A DNA stretch of 64,000 nucleotides from Blastomyces gilchristii SLH14081. Lineage: Eukaryota; Ascomycota; Eurotiomycetes; Onygenales; Ajellomycetaceae. The position numbers and the translations under genes are program-made. A model generated the notes under the pieces. The model ran no database searches and was not told the origin of the DNA. It saw nothing but the letters and a program-made list of their open reading frames with translations. Every line of letters starts with the position of its first letter. The stretch's first letter is position 1. The DNA lies in the NCBI RefSeq assembly GCF_000003855.2, contig NW_003101681.1, positions 1,681,893 through 1,745,892 of the forward strand, in the 5' to 3' direction. Positions 45,841 through 57,161 of this stretch are shown in pieces.

Positions 45841-46419
45841 GTTACTAATGTATATAAATTCTTTATTCAACAGATTATTAAGTGTCTTCTGAAGAAGAAG
45901 AAGTTCATCTCAGAATATATTATAAAGAAAATCTCATAATAATTTAAGATCTTTATCATTTTCTTTTTTAACTTGATACTGTGATTCACTTCTGAATCTT
46001 GTAAGAAAGATAGATTTGTAACATTATTATCTTATCAGAAGACATCTAGATATTCATGATATTATTAAGAGAGTTTTGTATAAGAATCTATTATTATAAT
46101 ATAAGATAACTTCTCTAGAGATTTTTTAATATTAGTCAGACTGATAGAGTAGATTATTACATGATTCTGCTATCAATGATCTTATCAGTGATTCTGTCAG
46201 TAACTTCTTTTTCAGAGTATTTCATAAGCATTGACAGAGATCTGTGTCAGATTTATAGTCTTGTAAATATTATCTTCATGAATTCTATTATTATTAGAAA
46301 ATATTAAGCTTCTGTTTTAAGTATTCAATAAGATGTCTTATTCAGATAGTCAGACAAGTTCTAATATAAGATTATAATCAAGATTATTAACTTCATATGC
46401 ATAGACTTCTTTATATTGA

Positions 46420-46525
46420 CCCGGTGGCGTAGTGGTTAACTACGCTATCATGGAGCCTCAATTAGCGGCCTTCCCTCCGGGGAATGAATGCCAAGAGAGG
46501 GCAGGTTCGAACCCTGCAAGAGCCA
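46420..46525 (+). other. tRNA-like Pol III promoter head of bipartite retroposon 2
   Basis: Internal A box (GGTGGCGTAGTGGTTAACTACGC) and B box (GCAGGTTCGAACCCTGC, a perfect T arm). The spacing of about 60 bp is longer than in an ordinary type I tRNA gene but compatible with Pol III promoters. The acceptor ends do not pair well, so it is not a functional tRNA. Confidence 0.7.
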
Positions 46526-47489
46526 TCTTAACCACAGCTTTCACTGTTAAGTCATAAAACAGTATCAGAGGCCCTCAGATGCACTATAGCAAATCATCAT
46601 CAAGCTTAAGATGTTCATCTCAGAGATCCCCAGGTGCTAATTCTCACTGATCTTAGAGTTAACAGCTTCTCAGATGCTTCAAGTTAGATCAGTACTAGAG
46701 TGATTGAGGTCTAGAGTGTTCACAGAATAGTGAATCATTATCAAGCTTAACTGGCCAGGCCTCATCCCTCTCACTCTAGGCACTCACTTCCAGGGAATGA
46801 GATTTAAAAACTATTCAATTAGAACACTCTGAGCCTAGCAAGAACCTAGGTGAGACAAGGCCTAGGCACCCTTAATAGGTGGTTAGTGTAAGCAAGACTG
46901 TGACAGCCAATTGATAGGCTGAAATGCCAAGATTGACAGCTGAAAGATTAGAGACTTAACTAGAATTGAGTAGCTCTGATGTTATTCTTAGTGAGAATCT
47001 CACTTATGAATAAGCTAGTTACAGAAGCTAGCTGAGCAGCAGCTCTTTAAGAAGAATGATAATTCCTGAAGCAGGCCTGAGAGAACAGAGGCAGTGATCA
47101 GTTATATAGAGTGTTAAAATATGTATATAGCTTAAGGTGTAAACTGCAGAGATCTTGTTCTGTAGCTCTCTTTACTGTACTTGTTTTCTTCTGTTCTTTT
47201 CTCTATCTATTTAATGTGTCTATCTTTAAGACTATGTTCTCTTTTCTTTCATCATAATATTTTCAAATGATTTCAAACTATCAGAAGGTGTTGAAATACT
47301 GTAATTTATAAACAGTTTTTATATTCTGAGCTGAAATTTTCTGATTTTGTATATTTGAAATTGATAAATATATAATAGTTGACTCTATAGATATAGAAAA
47401 AACTCTGAGAACTAAAGATTCTCAGGTAGATGTTATAGTCTCTGACTGCATACATCTATAATTGAAGAATAATAATAATAATAATAATA
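46420..47489 (+). mobile_element. Bipartite retroposon 2: tRNA-like head, body and LINE 3' UTR (1070 bp)
   Basis: Inserted in the gypsy element with a perfect 15-bp duplication ACTTCTTTATATTGA (46405-46419 and 47490-47504). It opens CCCGGTGGCGTAGTGGTTAA, an A box, with a B box GGTTCGAACCC at about 46504. A 640-bp body related to that of bipartite retroposon 1 follows and ends at CTGTAGCT (47168). It then joins the LINE 3' UTR at CTCTCTTTACTGTACTTG and ends with the LINE (AAT)n. The body end is the same as in the other copy, but the LINE entry point lies far downstream. Confidence 0.87.
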
Positions 47490-49204
47490 ACTTCTTTATA
47501 TTGATATCTCTTAACATCTATGTTTAGCTTTATTATATAATGAATGCAAACATCTTTAAGATCATCAAATTCTGTAAGAAGTTGAGATTTTAATAAGAAG
47601 ATATACTGAAGATTATAATATCTTATAACTGAAGATTTAATCATTATATAATAACATAGACTGCTGTCTATCATGACTTTTATATTATACATATTATTAA
47701 TCACAGTAGATATAAAAATTGTATTCATTGTTATTTTCTCTTTAAATTATTATTATCTAACCTCTTTAAGCTTCTGTTTGTGAATTTGAACAGAAGTTAA
47801 TCTTTTCTCTATTTCATTGAAATATCTTCATAGTTGTCTTCTGAATCTTTCTTCAATGCAATGTGATTAATATGAATAGACACTGATTCATTCTTTGAAT
47901 AAAAAGATACTAATCTTTCTCTTAAGTGAGAAGATATGTAGGCTGATTAGTAGTTGAAAGTGATATGTTCTGATCAGTTACAATTGATATATATCTCTTA
48001 TTAATATCAATTAGTGACTTCTTTGAGAGTGATCTCAGAGACTCAGAAGCCTGTTTAAACAGTGAAAATTCTTGTTTATATATAGATATTTGAGTTCACT
48101 TAATTCATAGCATCTGCATTGTTATTCTTCAGTGCAGATATATGAGTGACTGAGATATAATATCTTTTACTGCTGTTCTGTATACTCTTAAGCTTGATGA
48201 GATAGTTATTTAATGTTCAGAGTTGTATACAGAAATCTTCATAAGTCTGATCTTTATCTATACTTATAAGAGTCTGTAGAAGTTCAAAAGTTAGTGTTTT
48301 CTTAAGTATGTTAATCTTCATTCTATTCTCTCAAGATTGATCATCTGCTTCTAGAATCTTGATATTGAAATCAGGAATAAATGTTGTAAGAGAAGTATTT
48401 CTTTATTAAGTACTTTATAATCAATCTAATATCTTCTGTTATATAGCAGTGTCTCAGAACAGAATATTAAGATGATTGATAATATTATCAGATATATGTA
48501 ATACTGATTCACATGCTTTTATTCATGAATAAAACTTCTGTCTTACACAATTCTTTGATTGATTATTGATATACTAATCTTAATTAGTTAATGAATTAAT
48601 GATATCTTTATCTACACTTAGTTTCATAAGTATTTCTAATCTTTATAATGAATAGAGAGTGAGATCAGAAGTATTAAAATATATAGAAGTATTTAAATAT
48701 TTCTTCAGTACTTATATATTTATATCTGATTTAATTAATATTGAAATTACTTATACAGAGGTTTTTAGTTAAGATAATTATTAAATTTTCTTATATTAAT
48801 ATTGTTGTTAAGTCACATGTATATCAGCTATCTATTACTGTTATAATTTCAATATTACTCAGAGTTATTGTAACACTGCATCTATACTTATATTTAAGAG
48901 TTCTCTTATATTATCAGTAGACATGTTGTTTATTGAATATATAATATCTGTGAAATCTAAAGAAGTATAATTGTATAAATATCTTATATATCTAGAGTAT
49001 TAGAACTCTCAGATCTTTCACTGATATTCTCTTTATAAGATTTTATTACAGAGTCAGAGTGACTGATGAGTAAGCTTTTATCTGTGAACTCAGTATCTGC
49101 TTAACTGATTGATTATTTTTCTATTTCTTATATATTGTTATGTGTTTGAATATCTTTTTAATAAGTAATTATTTCTAATAAGAAGATGATGAATGTTTTT
49201 TAAG

Positions 49205-49475
49205 TATAAGAAGTCTATACTGAATAGATCAGTATAATATATAAGTCTTATATAACAAAGTGAAAAACATTAGAAAAGGAAAAGAAAGAGAAAGTGCAGA
49301 AATCAGCAATTGAAGTAAATATTTATATGTGTATATGATGAAGCTTCAGAGTGAAAGAATAGAAATTCTGTAGGTTTTCAGCTAAGAATCAGTGATCAAG
49401 AATCAGAGCTTTTAGCAGAAATCTATGAAGTATAACAGAATAGTCTATATAATTGATCAGACGCAGCCCGTTATA
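49205..49475 (-). repeat. Gypsy LTR (5' LTR for the minus-strand element)
   Basis: 271 bp, TATAAGAAGTC...CCCGTTATA on the plus strand. The differences from the other LTR are mostly transitions, as expected from RIP, so LTR divergence cannot be used as a clock. Confidence 0.88.
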
Positions 49476-49480
49476 ATAGC

Positions 49481-50640
49481 AGAGAGCTGTAAAAGAATAT
49501 CACAGTATAAACTTATAAAATCATTCTCTAAGAGTTGAATATTATTCTTGTCAATTTAATTCATTCAATTTCTTATAAATAAGACTTAATCTCTGTTAAC
49601 TTCTATAAGCAGTCTGTTGAAAAATATAATATTTGAGATCTTATATTCTAGATATATATAGTCAGTTCTTATAATAATTTATTATTTAATAAAAGCTCTG
49701 TTATATTCTTTACTTTTAAAAATTATTTTAATAAGCTCTTTAAATAAATAAGTTCTGTATATAGCAGATCTCTTAGAAAAGTTATTCTTTATAATAGTTT
49801 ATAAAGTATAAGCTGATAATTTAAACTTCTTAAGTATAGTGAAATAAGTCTTAATCTGTAAGATAATTACAGATTATATATAATTATATAATTAAAAATT
49901 ATATTCTTTTCAGAAATATTATATATTTATAGTAGTATTCTTATTAAAATTATTATCTTTAAAAATATTATTAGTTTCAGACTGTTCTGCAGTTAAGAGA
50001 ATTTTCTCTTTTTATATTAAGTAATTAATAAATTTAGTAAGAACTATTAATGTTTTAATAAGTCTTACTTAGCTTCTAAATTCTTTGAAAACTTTTATTA
50101 TAATAGATATCTTCTTTTTCTATTAAAGATATTCTATTAAATCTGCTTTTATTTTATTATCTATAGAGTTATTTCTACTGATCTTTATTCACTTAATCTT
50201 ATACTGATATCTTGTAATTTCTAGTCTTATATAAGTTTTCTTACTTACTAAGCTATTATTATTTCAGTTACTTAAGTCTCTTATATTATTTAATATCTTA
50301 CAGATATCTTTAACTAAGTCTTTATATTTATTATTAAACTTATCAGACTGTTTTTTTATAATAATTTTATCTAATTTAAATACTCTAAGAGCTATCTTCT
50401 GATTTATTATTAATATTAATAGTAATTTATAATCTTATATTTACTACTCTGATATTTTCTCATTTCTTCATCTTAAAGATATATATTCTTTTATTAAGTC
50501 AGACTTTTCATCTGATCTTAGATTCATTATAAGTTTAATTAATTATAAAAGATATTTAGACACATGTAATAATATATGAAGATATAGTTAGTATGTTATT
50601 TCAGCAGTTTTCATTAGCTTAATAAGAGCTTTATAACCTT
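49481..50640 (-). mobile_element. Right flank of the copia-like element (upstream part), strongly RIP-mutated
   Basis: By position this continues the copia copy on the other side of the gypsy insertion and should hold gag and the 5' LTR. The sequence is so AT-rich that no protein can be read. Composition returns to normal abruptly at about 50640-50680. Confidence 0.4.
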
Positions 50641-51802
50641 TTAAAGAATAACATTATTATGTTATATGTAATCTATCTACGCGAGTTACACTAAATAGGG
50701 TTTTGGTGGCACGTGACTAGAGTAGGTGTAGTAATCACCAACAGAATAATAATAATATTAATAACAATGTTGTTGCTGATTGAAATGGTGGAACAACCAT
50801 AATCCGGTCGTGTAATAGTTATAGTTAACCCTTAGCTTTTCCGGTATGGATAAAATAGTGGGGCATGTGATCTAGGTAACTAGGTTGCCACAGCGGCGGC
50901 CGCAGAAGTGATGAGGGTAACTAAGGGAAGGCACGTGCAGTTAAACAGCTGAGTTGTTTCACTAAAATGGTATTGCACTAATTGTGGCCTCGCGGCCAGA
51001 CAAGGGGGGGAGGGAGAGATCGCTGTTCCGTTCGTTCCTGCAGTTCCTGCAGCTCCGCCCAAACCCAGCGGCGGGTGACGATCACAGCGCTCAACCCCTC
51101 CACCTCCCACCGTTTATCGTTTATTTAAGCCCCTACAACAACGAACAAGCCGACCGGCCAAACAACAACAATCGCAAACCTACAGAATATATGAGCTTCT
51201 GATGTATAGCTCCATGTATCATCTCCGCAGCAGCTATCCTACCATCTAGGCGAGTAATTACTTTTCTTCCACGTACAACGAACCCGATTGCTCCGATCCG
51301 CCGAACCTCGGTGCCGGTGCTGATGACTTCACCTTGTTTTTTATATTTCTAAACCTCTCATAGGTGCTAACAGATATTCATTTGATAGGTAAATATTGGT
51401 ACATAATTGCTGCAATTCCTCGCCTTCTCTCGATCTAACCCCCCTACGCTCATTCTCGCGACTGTCCCGCGGGCCGGCACCTTCTCCGCTCCGCCCTAAC
51501 CTCACCTTCCCGGTTGCAATTCCTATAACGACTCATTAACGAGGATCGATAGTTTTTAAGGCTGATAAACCTCGACGCCGCCTCCCCGTTCGACCATTCC
51601 TGCTATTCCTAAGTGCTGTAGAAAACAGGACCCGCCAATACTCACTCCCCTATTGCTGGTATATTCAGTTGCCCCGATACAGTGCCCACATGAGGTCTTG
51701 AAAAGGCACGGGTTTTAGAGCGCCCGGCCGCGCTCCAGGCACTATAACGGATACCATTTCCTGGGAATATTCAGATTCATTGTCTGGTTATATACCAATC
51801 CG
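50641..51802. promoter_or_regulatory. Upstream region of the Zn2Cys6 regulator gene
   Basis: 1.16 kb of normal composition with pyrimidine-rich patches (51420-51520), CT-rich stretches and TATA-like elements close to the start codon (TTATATACC at 51788). Short open frames overlap on both strands and look non-coding. A long 5' leader with small upstream reading frames is possible. Confidence 0.45.
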
Positions 51803-54340
51803 ATGGCATCAACAGTTGATGGAAACGTCCTCGCGCAACCAGAATTCGAAATTCCTCTGAACTTGGCTGCGCCTGCCGCTACAGCGGCTGAGGGGGATTA
51901 TCCTGTAAATGGCGACACTTACCGGATAGCTGCGAAAGCAGCTACGAATTTCAATACCCAACCGCGGCAACAAAAACCGAAGAATGTCTGCGGTGGAGAC
52001 AGCACGAGTTCTGGTCCGGGTAACGCTGCGACAAGGGCTGCGAATGCCTCAGGCCAGATGAATACGCAAAAACCCAAACGTGTACGGACGGGATGTCTGA
52101 CGTGTAGAGAACGACATCTCAAATGCGATGAGACGCTTCCTCGATGTCAAAACTGCCAAAAGTCGGACCGACAGTGTAAGCGTGGCGTGCGACTGAACTT
52201 TATTGACACTCATGTCGCAGCACCACCATTTGCAGCGCCATTCACGCATGACTGGCAGGTTAACTTTCACGACGAATCTCGTGAGATTGCTTCGGAATAT
52301 CGGGGGGGTTTTGAGCGGTATCCCCGCCTAAGGAAAGATGGCCCCTCTGCCTCTCGAAAACCAGTGCCTCACCCGTCCGCCTACAATTTCCCTGATATCA
52401 TGGGAGCACCATCCCTTTCGCATCAGAGCCTTTCGCATGCTGCTCCTCTGCTTCCTAACTATCCCGAGTCGCAACAACCGGAAATGACTGAGCCCATTTT
52501 CCAACATACCCCTCAAACAGACCACCACTCTAACCCAACATTTTCTAACCACCCTCTAACACATTCTCCATTCAATTCTCTGAAATCTAATCTAGGACCT
52601 CCCGGAAATGTCAAACACTGTCTGGAGAGTGCAGAGGAAGTTCTACTCATGCAAGTTTTCGTAGAGGAAGTTGGGCTATGGATGGACTCGATGGACTCGA
52701 AAAAACATGTAAACATCTCCCCCTCCCTGTCATTCGCCTCCACAACGCTGATTAAGACGTCGCTAATATATCTACCTAGTTTTCTCATATCCTACCATAC
52801 CATGCTCTTAACGAACCTATGCTTTTGAATGCGTTTATGGCATGCGGCGCACGGCACCTGTTTTTGGTTAATCCATCATACGGCGAAGACAAGGCTCTGT
52901 ATTATTACAACACTTCTACGCGTGATCTCCTTACCTGTTTGCAAAACCCCAATCGCGATACAGTCTTATGTGCCACGACAGCGGTAATTCTTAACGTTTA
53001 CGAAATAATGTGTGAAAAGGCGATGCAGCGGATGAACCATATCGCGGGCGCCCGGGCCCTCATTAAGGAGTGCCGCTGGGATGCCAAAAGTGTTGGGATA
53101 GGAAGCGCTTGCTTCTGGCTTAATGTTGGCATGGAGTTATTGAGCTGTCTCCATTTCAACTGGAGAATGGCCTGGGATCCGGATACCTGGGATATAGATA
53201 TGAACATGACCGCGTCGCAGAATGCTATCACGGGCGATGAAGAGCTGTGGACCCATCGGATGGTGTACATATGTGCGAAAATCGCCAATTTTAGATCAAC
53301 GATTCCGCATTTCCAGGACCCAGATCGAGCCGCGCATGATTTGCGACTGAACCAGCGGATCCAGGAATGGAATACGTATAGGGGGTGGTGTGACGAGTGG
53401 GCGAGATGCGTACCGCGCTCAATGATGCCGCTTGGTTACTTACAGCCTTGGCAGACAAGCTCCAAGTCGTCGTTCCCGGAGGTTTGGTTAGTTTATAAAA
53501 CCGTCTACGACTCGCGTGCATTAGCCAATTCTGTTGAATTACGTCTTTTTATACTGACTATTCCCTCCCTTTCCAGGCTTATTAAACGCACTGCCGTCGT
53601 AGGTCGGCTGTTTTACCACACAGCCTGCTGTCTGCTTGCGAAAATCCACCCCACGGAATCCGAGTACAGCGAGAATATGATGGCGATGCAGCAGAGCCAC
53701 GCGCATGATATTTGCGGAATCGTGGCGCATGTGAAAGACAGGTACGCTTACACTTCGGATTCTTTACTTTAATCGATCCAATATATATATATCTACGACA
53801 ACAGTCCACTTACTTCAAAACAATAACAGAGGCGTCGCCAGCGTTTCCCTCCGCTGCCTTGCCATTGCCGCAGAATGCTTGACAAACCGACAAGCACAGG
53901 AAGAAGTCCTACAAATCATCGACAAAATCATCAAAGAGACGGGTTGGCAGGTGGCCTTCTTGCGCACTGAACTTATGGAGAAGTGGGGATGGAGTCATAA
54001 TAACAATAATAACAATAACAACAACGCCAACAATCATAATAATAATCATAATAACTCCTCCCCGCGACAGCTGCAAGCTTCCGCTTCCACAGCACCAGGC
54101 TCGTCCGCGCCATCATTACTCTCGTCATCACTTCTGAAATCCGGCCCGCATAATCCCAACGCAAGTGGAGGGCGCGGTCCAACTACCACTCCGCCCCGCC
54201 AACGGATGCCACAGGGCATCGTGAACCCTCTTATGGCTACTGCGGATTTTTCATACGAGAACCATCCGTACCAGGCCCACTACGTTGCGCCCCATGATCA
54301 CAATCATCTGGGGGGTTATCAGCATTACGAATCTTACTGA
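51803..54340 (+). CDS. Zn2Cys6 fungal transcription factor with Fungal_trans_2-type regulatory domain (762 aa)
   Basis: Four exons (51803-52708, 52780-53486, 53577-53741, 53830-54340) give 762 residues. All three introns have GT...AG borders and keep phase. The middle one is set by the joint SSFPEVW|LIKRTAVVGRLFYH. The zinc cluster C-x2-C-x6-C-x6-C-x2-C-x6-C uses Cys 98, 101, 108, 115, 118 and 125 (GCLTCRERHLKCDETLPRCQ). The middle and C-terminal parts (about 290-620) are helical and resemble Fungal_trans_2 regulators (MLLNAFMACGARHLFLVNP, TTAVILNVYEIMCE, HIAGARALIKECRW). An Asn/His-rich tract encoded by AAT/AAC/CAT repeats follows (54000-54055). The head resembles the OefC/cutinase-factor-like regulators of Aspergillus, a family guess only. 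Target genes cannot be inferred. Confidence 0.9.
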
Positions 54341-55817
54341 TATATATATATATATATGATATATATAATATTTTTATTGTTTCCATTTTGGCTTCTTTTG
54401 CCCATCGTGATATTCTTTTGGCATTTTCTGTGATTACTATTATTTACGGCTATTATCATTGGGGTTTCGTGCAAAAAATGTGGATTTGAGATACCAAATA
54501 CCAATTGATTTGTTTTTCTTTTACGTTCTCTTACCTTTATTTTTTGTTCAGAATCGGCGAATGATTCCGTTTTCTCCATGTGGGGATTTGGAAGTGTTCA
54601 TTTGATTGTGTATTATCAGTATTTCACCATTCTTATTATTAAAGAGAGATTTGCTTTTTGGATGGTATAATGTATATACAGCTTACACACGCTCTTCTCT
54701 ATCATATTCCAAGTTAACTTTTCTCATTTCTTCAAATCTTCATATAGTATCAAAGTGTACACGATCTTGGATATTTCACATGCCATATCATCATCATATC
54801 ATACGTTTGTACGTTTTCTTGTGTCATTTAGATATAGCATTTGTACTAAAACACTTAGCAATCTTAGCAGATACCAATGTCCCTCAGCCATCGCCCTCCA
54901 TTCCCAAAATAAAATTGTTCACTAACTATGAATATTATTGCATAACTTCATGCAGACATATATGCATAAACACCTTCCCTGCTCTTTGCATCCTTTGATT
55001 TGATGACTGATTGGACATTAGTTCGTTTCCTTTGCCTCCCAAGCCCTCTAAGAATAGCAAAGTATCCATTACCTTGATGTCCAAACGTATAGAAATTACT
55101 GCTTTTCATTTTTCCCGAGTAGCGAGTTAGCCGCCGCAAATTGTGGGACGAACGATCTACGATTGGCGCTTTTTCCCCCCTAATAAAGAATAAAAAGGGC
55201 GCCTATTTCTCTTCGCCAAACCTCGTGAGGGTTAAGTTACCCCGCTATGTTGGACGTTGGGCATTTGCGCGAGGAAGAATCCGGCTCTGTCTCTCTCTCT
55301 CTCTCTCCCTCCTCTCCTCCCCTCCCCCTCTCCTCTCCCCTACCGCATCACATCTTCCCCCGCCGTACCTCTTGTGTATGATGAATCGGAAGAACCCAGG
55401 AAAGAAGGACAAATTAAAAATCGAAATATGGATGTAAACCTCTCCCCTTCATCTTTCCAAAGGACCCGTTGTCGATGAACTATTGAATATCTCCGGCACG
55501 ACCGCCCCAAAATCCTCAAATTCCCCCAATTTCTTTTTTCTCTCTCTTGCTTCAAAGAATAGCTTTTTCTTTTTCTCTTTCTTTCTATTATTATTATTTT
55601 TCTTTTTTTTATAAAAAAAAAACAACGTTGGACGAGTCTGAATCCATAAGAGGGAAAGCAAATTCATTCAATTCATTGGTTCATTTCGTTTCGTTCATTG
55701 CCATTTGGTTTTAAATAAAATTTATTCTTTTCACATCTATAACCATCCGAAAAAAGAAGATAACCACAAGAGGGAACCGAAAAAGGGAATTTAAAAATAA
55801 CGGGGGGAGAAAAGAGA
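54341..55817. other. Intergenic between the regulator and the hypothetical protein gene
   Basis: About 1.5 kb. It starts with an (AT)n microsatellite (54341-54370), then AT-rich 3' sequence, and has a (CT)n run at about 55287-55325. Just before the next start codon comes a long A/T- and purine-rich leader (55560-55815). No gene found. Confidence 0.5.
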
Positions 55818-56468
55818 ATGACCACTCCCGCCGACCCGCTCATTCTAGAACCATACTCCCTCTACATCCTCCTCTTCGGCCGCGGCGAAACGTACCGATT
55901 TCACTGGGGCTTATTCCTCACCGCTGGCTATCAGACGGCAACAACCGCAGAAACAGCAGAAACGACACCGTCAACAACAGGCACAGCTACCACTACAATT
56001 ACAATAGAAGGTCCACAAGAAGCCAACGCAGGAGAACCACCAACAACAAACCCCACCGGCACCCTCTTCGAACTCACAAACCCAAACCCTTCCAATGACA
56101 AGCTCTGGGCCTACAAAACCACCCTCCTAACCTCCTTCACACACAGACACAACCCGCTCTGCGCCCTGAAAATCTCCAACATAGAACCGCTGCTCCAGCT
56201 GGACTTCCATGCCCTCCTGCCCACGATCCCTATCGTCCCCTATTCCCAGCGCTTTGGCGAGGAGATCTCGTGCCGCGTGTGGCTGAAGGAGGCGCTGTAT
56301 GAACTAGACCAGAGCGGGTTTATACAGCTTGTCCGCCCCGTCGAGGATATTGAGATGGAGGCTCAGCATCTGGGGATGATGTGCTGGTATGTTAGGGTTG
56401 GGAGGGGGGAAGGGAGGGGAAATTTGGTGGTTGACAGGGTGGCAAGGAGTAACGGATGCATATTCTGA
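55818..56468 (+). CDS. Hypothetical fungal protein with HW motif (216 aa, or 199 aa if spliced)
   Basis: The ATG at 55818 opens LILEPYSLYILLFGRGETYRFHWGLFLTAGY, an arrangement (β-strand, RG..-HWxLFL) seen in small fungal-only families such as DUF6914-like proteins. I offer this as a resemblance, not an assignment. A Thr/Pro-rich insert (about 38-80) follows, then FELTNPNP, LLQLDFHALLPTIPIV and CRVWLKEALYELDQSGFIQL. A 51-bp segment (56387-56437, donor GTATGT, acceptor TTGACAG, G-rich) may be a final intron. It is in frame, so both forms end at the same stop. Function unknown. Confidence 0.65.
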   Translation: MTTPADPLILEPYSLYILLFGRGETYRFHWGLFLTAGYQTATTAETAETTPSTTGTATTTITIEGPQEANAGEPPTTNPTGTLFELTNPNPSNDKLWAYKTTLLTSFTHRHNPLCALKISNIEPLLQLDFHALLPTIPIVPYSQRFGEEISCRVWLKEALYELDQSGFIQLVRPVEDIEMEAQHLGMMCWYVRVGRGEGRGNLVVDRVARSNGCIF

Positions 56469-57161
56469 GGGTGGGAGCAAAGCTTGTATAGGATGGTGGG
56501 GATGGGAATGATGAGGATAGAATGTGGGACAGCAGAGGAGGGTAGTAGTGAGTAAGTGAGTGGGTTTGTTGACTTGGTTTTGCTTGTTGATTGCTTCGGG
56601 ATATATTAGGCTGCGGCCTTCACGCCTCTTTGGAGGAAATCATATGAAAATACTTGATATTGTGTTTGATGGGTGTGATTTTTTAGCCTTCTTTTTTTTC
56701 TTTTTTTTTTTTTCTTCTTTTGGAGGGGGTGGGCGGGGGTTCATGCTGTGAGTTCTGATCATATTTGCCGAAATAGAGGAGGGTCGAGGCCTGGAGAAAG
56801 TTACCACGAAAGAAGAGCAACCATAGAAAAAAAGATGTAAATAGCAAAATAATGAAACAATGCCTCACTACCTCACGCCCAATCCCAGAAGTAAGAAATG
56901 ATATCCCTTGTCTTTATCGATTTGATAAGAACGAAGATATTGAGACTATAGAAGGAAAGCGTTGTGTAGCATGCAGATGAGATGACAACCTTGAAGCAAG
57001 CCGTAGCCCCTAATCTTTCCGTAAACGCTCAGTATATTTTGTATTCTTCCTTTTGGAACAGGAGGGGGTGGGGGGGAATGAAAAATGAAGACTTGTTGAA
57101 ACAGGGAAAACCCCACAGTTGTCAAATTTTGTTGTATCATTAAAAACTGTCGTCCCACAAA
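56469..57161. other. Intergenic between convergent genes
   Basis: Contains T- and G-runs (56680-56745) and no supportable gene. The 3' end of LEA1 (minus strand) lies at its right border. Confidence 0.5.

Larger units (their letters stand above)
42780..49475 (-). mobile_element. Complete Ty3/gypsy retrotransposon, RIP-mutated
   Basis: Bounded by two 271-bp LTRs (42780-43050 and 49205-49475) and a 5-bp target duplication ATAGC (42775-42779 and 49476-49480). It is transcribed from the minus strand. Protease-like sequence is at 47728-47505. Reverse transcriptase is at about 45840-45450, with LFAKKSDEEL and FLDKFVSIYLDDILIFINE, the latter at 45513-45454 with the catalytic YLDD intact. RNase H and integrase should lie at 45.4-43.1 kb but are too mutated to define. 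The native length is about 5.6 kb after removing the nested bipartite retroposon (46420-47489 plus its duplication). Stops and AT bias show RIP. Not functional. Confidence 0.88.
21447..50640. repeat. AT-rich, RIP-mutated nested transposon block (isochore)
   Basis: About 29.2 kb of strongly AT-rich DNA between two normal gene islands. CpG is nearly absent. Surviving G:C pairs sit mostly in TCT/AGA contexts. Reading frames of recognisable transposon proteins are interrupted where CAA, CAG or TGG codons are expected. These are the marks of repeat-induced point mutation. No host gene was found inside. It contains the LINE, gypsy, copia, TRIM, MITE and SINE insertions listed individually. Confidence 0.9.
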
